Shown in pieces: positions 54,821 through 58,509 of a DNA stretch of 58,509 nt. This stretch comes from Acidobacteriota bacterium. Its GTDB lineage: Bacteria > Acidobacteriota > Thermoanaerobaculia > Gp7-AA8 > JAHWKK01. The position numbers were made by a program, and so were the translations under genes. The notes beneath the pieces are model-generated. The model was given only the letters and a program-made list of their open reading frames with translations. It was not told the DNA's origin and did not search any database. Where the stretch lies: assembly GCA_019347945.1 (NCBI GenBank), contig JAHWKK010000025.1, positions 1 to 58,509 on the forward strand, given 5' to 3'. Each line of letters starts with the position of its first letter. Within the stretch, counting starts at the first letter, position 1.

Positions 54821-55191
54821 ATGGCTCGAGACCGACGATCGAAACTGATACGATGCACTGCGGGTCGTGCCTTCGACGTCATCGTCGATCTCGGGGCTGA
54901 ATCGCCAGGTTTCTTCGCTGCTACGGGGTCGAATTGAGCGCGGTCAAAGGGGTCGCGATGTACGTTACCGAACGGTTCGCTCACGGTTTCCAGACACTGG
55001 AAGACGATACCGAACTGTTTTATCAGATGAGTCAGTTCCACCATCCGGAATCGGCCAGAGGTTTTCGGTGGGACGATCCAGCCCAGGGAGTCGCCTGGCC
55101 CCGGATCGACGCACGCACGATCTCGGCGGCGGATCACGCGTTACCCCCTCTCGTGCCTTCGGAGCTCGCTGGCCAGTTTCCCCCGGAGTAA
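54821..55191 (+). pseudogene. Frameshifted remnant of an RmlC-like 3,5-epimerase
   Basis: Two frames make one 3,5-epimerase C-terminal half. 54821-54937 reads SKLIRCTAGRAFDVIVDL and then stops; after a shift near 54912 the second frame reads LRCYGVELSAVKGVAMYVTE then RFAHGFQTLEDDTELFYQMS, ending at 55191 with SARGFRWDDPAQGVAWP. The N-terminal half, including the catalytic RGMHYQ block, is absent. The C-terminal half resembles the intact paralogue at 51178, so it is a duplicated or alternative epimerase in decay. Confidence 0.88.
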
Positions 55192-55205
55192 TCAAGGGAG
55201 GTCCT

Positions 55206-55937
55206 TTGTCTATCGAAGACCCGCTCGATCCCCAGAGGATTCACGAAATGGCTTCCAGCCAGGAGGTGCGAGATATCGCCGCCCAGTTCATCAATCGGAC
55301 TGCGCCTTACAAGTACGTCTACAACTTCAAGTGGCTCGGACGCCCCGTGATTCAGTTCCCGCAGGATCTGATCGCCATTCAGGAGATCGTCTGGAACGTG
55401 CAGCCCGCATTCATCATCGAGACCGGCGTCGCCCACGGCGGCTCGCTCGTGTTCCACGCGTCTATCCTGGAGCTGATCGGGAAAGGTCGGGTGATCGGGA
55501 TCGAAGTCGAACTGCGGGAGCACAACCGGCTCGCTTTGGACGCACATCCCCTGGGGCACCGCGTCGAACTGGTGGAAGGATCCTCGCTCGACGCCAATGT
55601 CGTGAGAGAGGTCTCCCGGTTGGTCGGGGGGGAGGGGCCGGTTCTGGTGATTCTCGATTCCAATCACACGCATGAACACGTTCTCGAGGAGCTGAGGGTA
55701 TATTCGCGGTTCGTCACCCGTGGGAGTTATCTCATCGTCCTCGACACCATCGTCGAGATGATGCCGGAGGACGCTTTTCCGGACCGCCCGTGGTCCCGAG
55801 GTAACAACCCTTACACAGCGGTTCAGCAGTTCCTCGGCGAAACTCCCCGATTTGAGGTGGACCCGCTCTATCCGGAGAAGCTCCTGATCACATCTGCTCC
55901 CGGTGGCTATCTCCTCTGCGTCGAGGAGCAGGAGTGA
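55206..55937 (+). CDS. Cephalosporin hydroxylase (CmcI)-like methyltransferase-fold protein
   Basis: A 243-residue protein of the CmcI/rhamnosyl-O-methyltransferase family. Features are YNFKWLGRPVIQFPQDLIAI, the SAM-site motif IIETGVAHGGSLVFHASI, GIEVELREHN, VLVILDSNHTHEHVLEEL and YLIVLDTIVE, with a histidine/aspartate-rich active site. In polysaccharide loci such proteins are thought to be O-methyltransferases. The start is a TTG at 55206, four bases after GGAGG; an in-frame extension to 54867 runs over the pseudogene. Its stop overlaps the broken aminotransferase as GTGA. Confidence 0.87.
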   Translation: MSIEDPLDPQRIHEMASSQEVRDIAAQFINRTAPYKYVYNFKWLGRPVIQFPQDLIAIQEIVWNVQPAFIIETGVAHGGSLVFHASILELIGKGRVIGIEVELREHNRLALDAHPLGHRVELVEGSSLDANVVREVSRLVGGEGPVLVILDSNHTHEHVLEELRVYSRFVTRGSYLIVLDTIVEMMPEDAFPDRPWSRGNNPYTAVQQFLGETPRFEVDPLYPEKLLITSAPGGYLLCVEEQE

Positions 55938-56121
55938 AGCGCATCCCCTTTGCCGCCCCCTGGATCACCGAGATCGAGGTCGAAGCCGTCTCCGAGGCTG
56001 CGAGGAGTAAGGATGGTACGAAGGAGCCGGTAGGTTCAGCCGGGACTTCGAGGAAGCTTTCGGCAAACAGGATCGTGGCGCGAATGAGTGACCCGGCAAC
56101 TGGAAATCGTCCGTATCTTCC
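55934..56121 (+). pseudogene. Truncated DegT/DnrJ/EryC1 aminotransferase remnant
   Basis: The first 20 or so codons (KRIPFAAPWITEIEVEAVSE) match the N-terminus of PLP-dependent sugar aminotransferases. A frameshift near 56007 moves the family sequence to another frame (GWYEGAGRFSRDFEEAFGK), and the remaining 300 or more residues, including the PLP lysine, are deleted. It starts with a GTG overlapping the CmcI-like stop. A 63-residue frame through it ends in an ATGA overlap with the next gene. Non-functional as an enzyme. Confidence 0.85.
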
Positions 56122-57129
56122 ATGATTCCGAAAGTCTCTGCTATCGTCGTGAACTTCAACGGCCGCGAATTCGTTGGTCAGGCGATCGAGTCCCTGATGA
56201 GTCAGTCGCAGCCAGTTGATGAGATCATCGTGGTCGACAACGCCTCGACAGATGGAACGATCCCATACCTCGAGCGCAACTTTCCCACGATCGTGGTGAT
56301 CGAGCTGGAGGAGAACCTCGGATTCACCGGAGGTTGCAACGCGGGGTTCCGGCAGGCGCGCGGTGATTTCATCGCCCTGCTCAACAGCGATGCGCGCGCC
56401 GATGTTGACTGGATCCGAATCCTCTGCGACGTGATGGCGGCGAACGATGAGATTGCCTCTGCCCAGGGAAAGATTTACGTGTCTGGCGCAGAACCGGTCA
56501 TTGATCAGGCAGGCGCCGTGTTCAACCAGCTCGGGAACTACTGGGGAAGGGGCCACCTGGAGCCGGACGTCGGCCAATTCGACTCGGAGGCCGAGGTCCC
56601 AGGACTGACCGCGTGTGCGACACTGATCCGCCGCACTGCGGTGGACGGGGAGGATCTTTTCGATCCGGACATCTTCATGTACGGCGAAGAACTCGATCTT
56701 ACGATCCGCTTGCGCCTCCGGAACCACCGGATCGCATACGTTCCGGATGCAGTCGTGCATCATGCTGGAAAGCAGTCCCTGAGACGATCGGTCGAGGACG
56801 CGAACCTCTTCCAGCAATACCATTCGAACCGCAACCGGTTGAAGATTCTGTTCCGATGGTACCCGGTTCGGACCCTTCTCCGGCACGCTCATCTGCTCGC
56901 GCTCGGACTGGTTTACTGGAACCTACACTTTTTTCGCCGCCAGGGAGCCCGCTTCGCAGCGCGGGCGGCCGCGGATCAGATCCGGTACGCAACGAGGGGG
57001 ATTCGCCAGCGCGATCGGGAGCTGGTTCGTCGTTCCGAACGCTGGATGCGATGGATGGAGAATCAGCCGCTACAGGAGGTTCTCAGACAGAAAGAGCGCA
57101 TGCGCCATTTCGATCAGAAGGCGCCGTAG
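56122..57129 (+). CDS. Family 2 glycosyltransferase (rhamnosyltransferase-like)
   Basis: A 335-residue GT2 enzyme. AIVVNFNGREFVGQAIESLM, VVDNASTDGTIPYLE, LGFTGGCNAGFRQARGDFIA and the metal-binding LLNSDARAD are classic for dTDP-rhamnosyl-type GT2 enzymes; FMYGEELDLTIRLRLRNHR contains the catalytic-base acids. C-terminal basic helices may touch the membrane. It ends 93 bases before the rRNA terminator on the opposite strand. Confidence 0.9.
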   Translation: MIPKVSAIVVNFNGREFVGQAIESLMSQSQPVDEIIVVDNASTDGTIPYLERNFPTIVVIELEENLGFTGGCNAGFRQARGDFIALLNSDARADVDWIRILCDVMAANDEIASAQGKIYVSGAEPVIDQAGAVFNQLGNYWGRGHLEPDVGQFDSEAEVPGLTACATLIRRTAVDGEDLFDPDIFMYGEELDLTIRLRLRNHRIAYVPDAVVHHAGKQSLRRSVEDANLFQQYHSNRNRLKILFRWYPVRTLLRHAHLLALGLVYWNLHFFRRQGARFAARAAADQIRYATRGIRQRDRELVRRSERWMRWMENQPLQEVLRQKERMRHFDQKAP

Positions 57130-57221
57130 CCTGGCCGGGTCGGAGGTGATCGGGGGGCAGGATCGAAAGCAGTAATGCCGTGAGGAGCCCGCATGTAGCT
57201 GGATCCTCGTGGGAGAGGCGG

Positions 57222-57261
57222 TAAAAAGAAAAAGGCCCTCGGAATCTCTCCGAGGGCCTTT
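57222..57261 (-). terminator. Rho-independent terminator of the rRNA operon
   Basis: A 13-base perfect stem (231-243 and 249-261 of the 57 kb line: aaaggccctcgga / tccgagggccttt) with a five-base loop, followed on the minus strand by TTTTTCTTTTT. It lies directly after 5S rRNA and ends the operon. Confidence 0.93.
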
Positions 57262-57267
57262 CATAAA

Positions 57268-57384
57268 TCCCGGCGACGACCTACTTTCCCACGCAGTTGC
57301 CCACGAAGTATCATCGGCCCGAAGGAGCTTAACTGCCGTGTTCGGAATGGGAACGGGTGTTTCCTCCTCGGTACGATCACCGGA
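57268..57384 (-). rRNA. rrf: 5S ribosomal RNA
   Basis: About 117 bases on the minus strand beginning TCCGGTGATCG and ending GTCGCCGGGA, with the conserved CCGAACACGGCAGTTAAGC and CGATGATACT blocks. The ends pair as the 5S helix I. Ends are accurate to a few bases. Confidence 0.95.
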
Positions 57385-57465
57385 AAACTTTATATTTTGT
57401 ACAGTACTGAAATACGGGTTATCTGCGCAGCTCAAAAGACAGACAGCATCAATTCAAGGCACTAT

Positions 57466-58509
<1,044 letters not shown>

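Noticed and set aside
54867-55205. N-terminal extension of the CmcI-like protein by about 113 residues
   Set aside because: It reads over the epimerase pseudogene in another frame with no CmcI-like sequence, while the TTG at 55206 has a strong ribosome site.
55888-56892. A 334-residue minus-strand protein opposite the GT2 gene
   Set aside because: It is an antisense shadow of the GT2 and CmcI-like genes with no domain features.

Overview
This 58.5 kb window is high-GC, gene-dense bacterial DNA from a Gram-negative (diderm) organism. The diderm signs are an Omp85/TamB pair, an MlaF-type ATPase, several lipoproteins and an O-antigen-like sugar locus. A secreted VWFA-related protein of the kind abundant in Acidobacteriota, dispersed CTGAGC...GAAGAATCT intergenic repeats, and the mix of aspartase, SLC6 transporter and CDP-sugar genes point to Acidobacteriota, perhaps a Thermoanaerobaculia-like lineage. 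That placement is inference; the partial 23S rRNA at the right end could settle it.

Layout. 1-0.4 kb: low-complexity, homopolymer-rich end with hairpin repeats. 0.4-13.2 kb: a cupin, a two-domain LigD-like ligase/polymerase, and a minus-strand operon of glycerate kinase, TamB, Omp85, aspartase and ThpR. 13.2-14.4 kb: an unknown protein with its own promoter, then a repeat-rich spacer. 14.4-18.5 kb: class II aldolase, MazG, and an SLC6 transporter with a 41-residue membrane partner. 18.9-23.0 kb: tRNA-Lys, tRNA-Leu, tig, clpP, lgt, aroC. 23.1-32.2 kb: pgsA, a Crp/Fnr regulator, mlaF, a DUF2179 protein, a frameshifted SnoaL-like pseudogene, then acs-fabG-GT2-tmk-holB-lipoprotein. 32.3-35.4 kb: a response regulator with a thrice-repeated motif, a cobalamin adenosyltransferase, and repeat arrays. 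35.4-43.0 kb: P1-nuclease-like protein, tRNA-Pro, VWFA protein, a gdhA-mce-x-lipoprotein-DUF962-fabI operon, glutaredoxin-like/DUF427 pair, and a small secreted protein.

43.2-57.1 kb is a cell-surface polysaccharide island. On the plus strand lie a polyprenyl-phosphate glycosyltransferase-like protein, a DUF2304 protein and a GT2. On the minus strand an overlapping nine-gene operon makes a CDP-linked, probably C-methylated 6-deoxyhexose (cytidylyltransferase, 4,6-dehydratase, C-methyltransferase, epimerase, reductase), followed by an unknown protein, a GT2, a Wzx-like flippase and a GT39-like membrane enzyme. On the plus strand beyond it an intact CmcI-like protein sits between a broken 3,5-epimerase and a broken DegT aminotransferase, then another GT2. 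The window ends in the 3' part of an rRNA operon on the minus strand (23S, 5S, terminator).

Themes: extensive ATGA/GTGA stop-start overlaps, several likely TTG/GTG/CTG starts set by good ribosome binding sites, and intergenic repeat hubs combining 14-bp tandem arrays with inverted REP-like elements. I found no CRISPR array, prophage or transposase gene. The most attractive leads are the CDP-sugar locus with its decayed neighbours, the TRMIPKM-repeat response regulator, the transporter with a small partner, and the composite repeat hubs.
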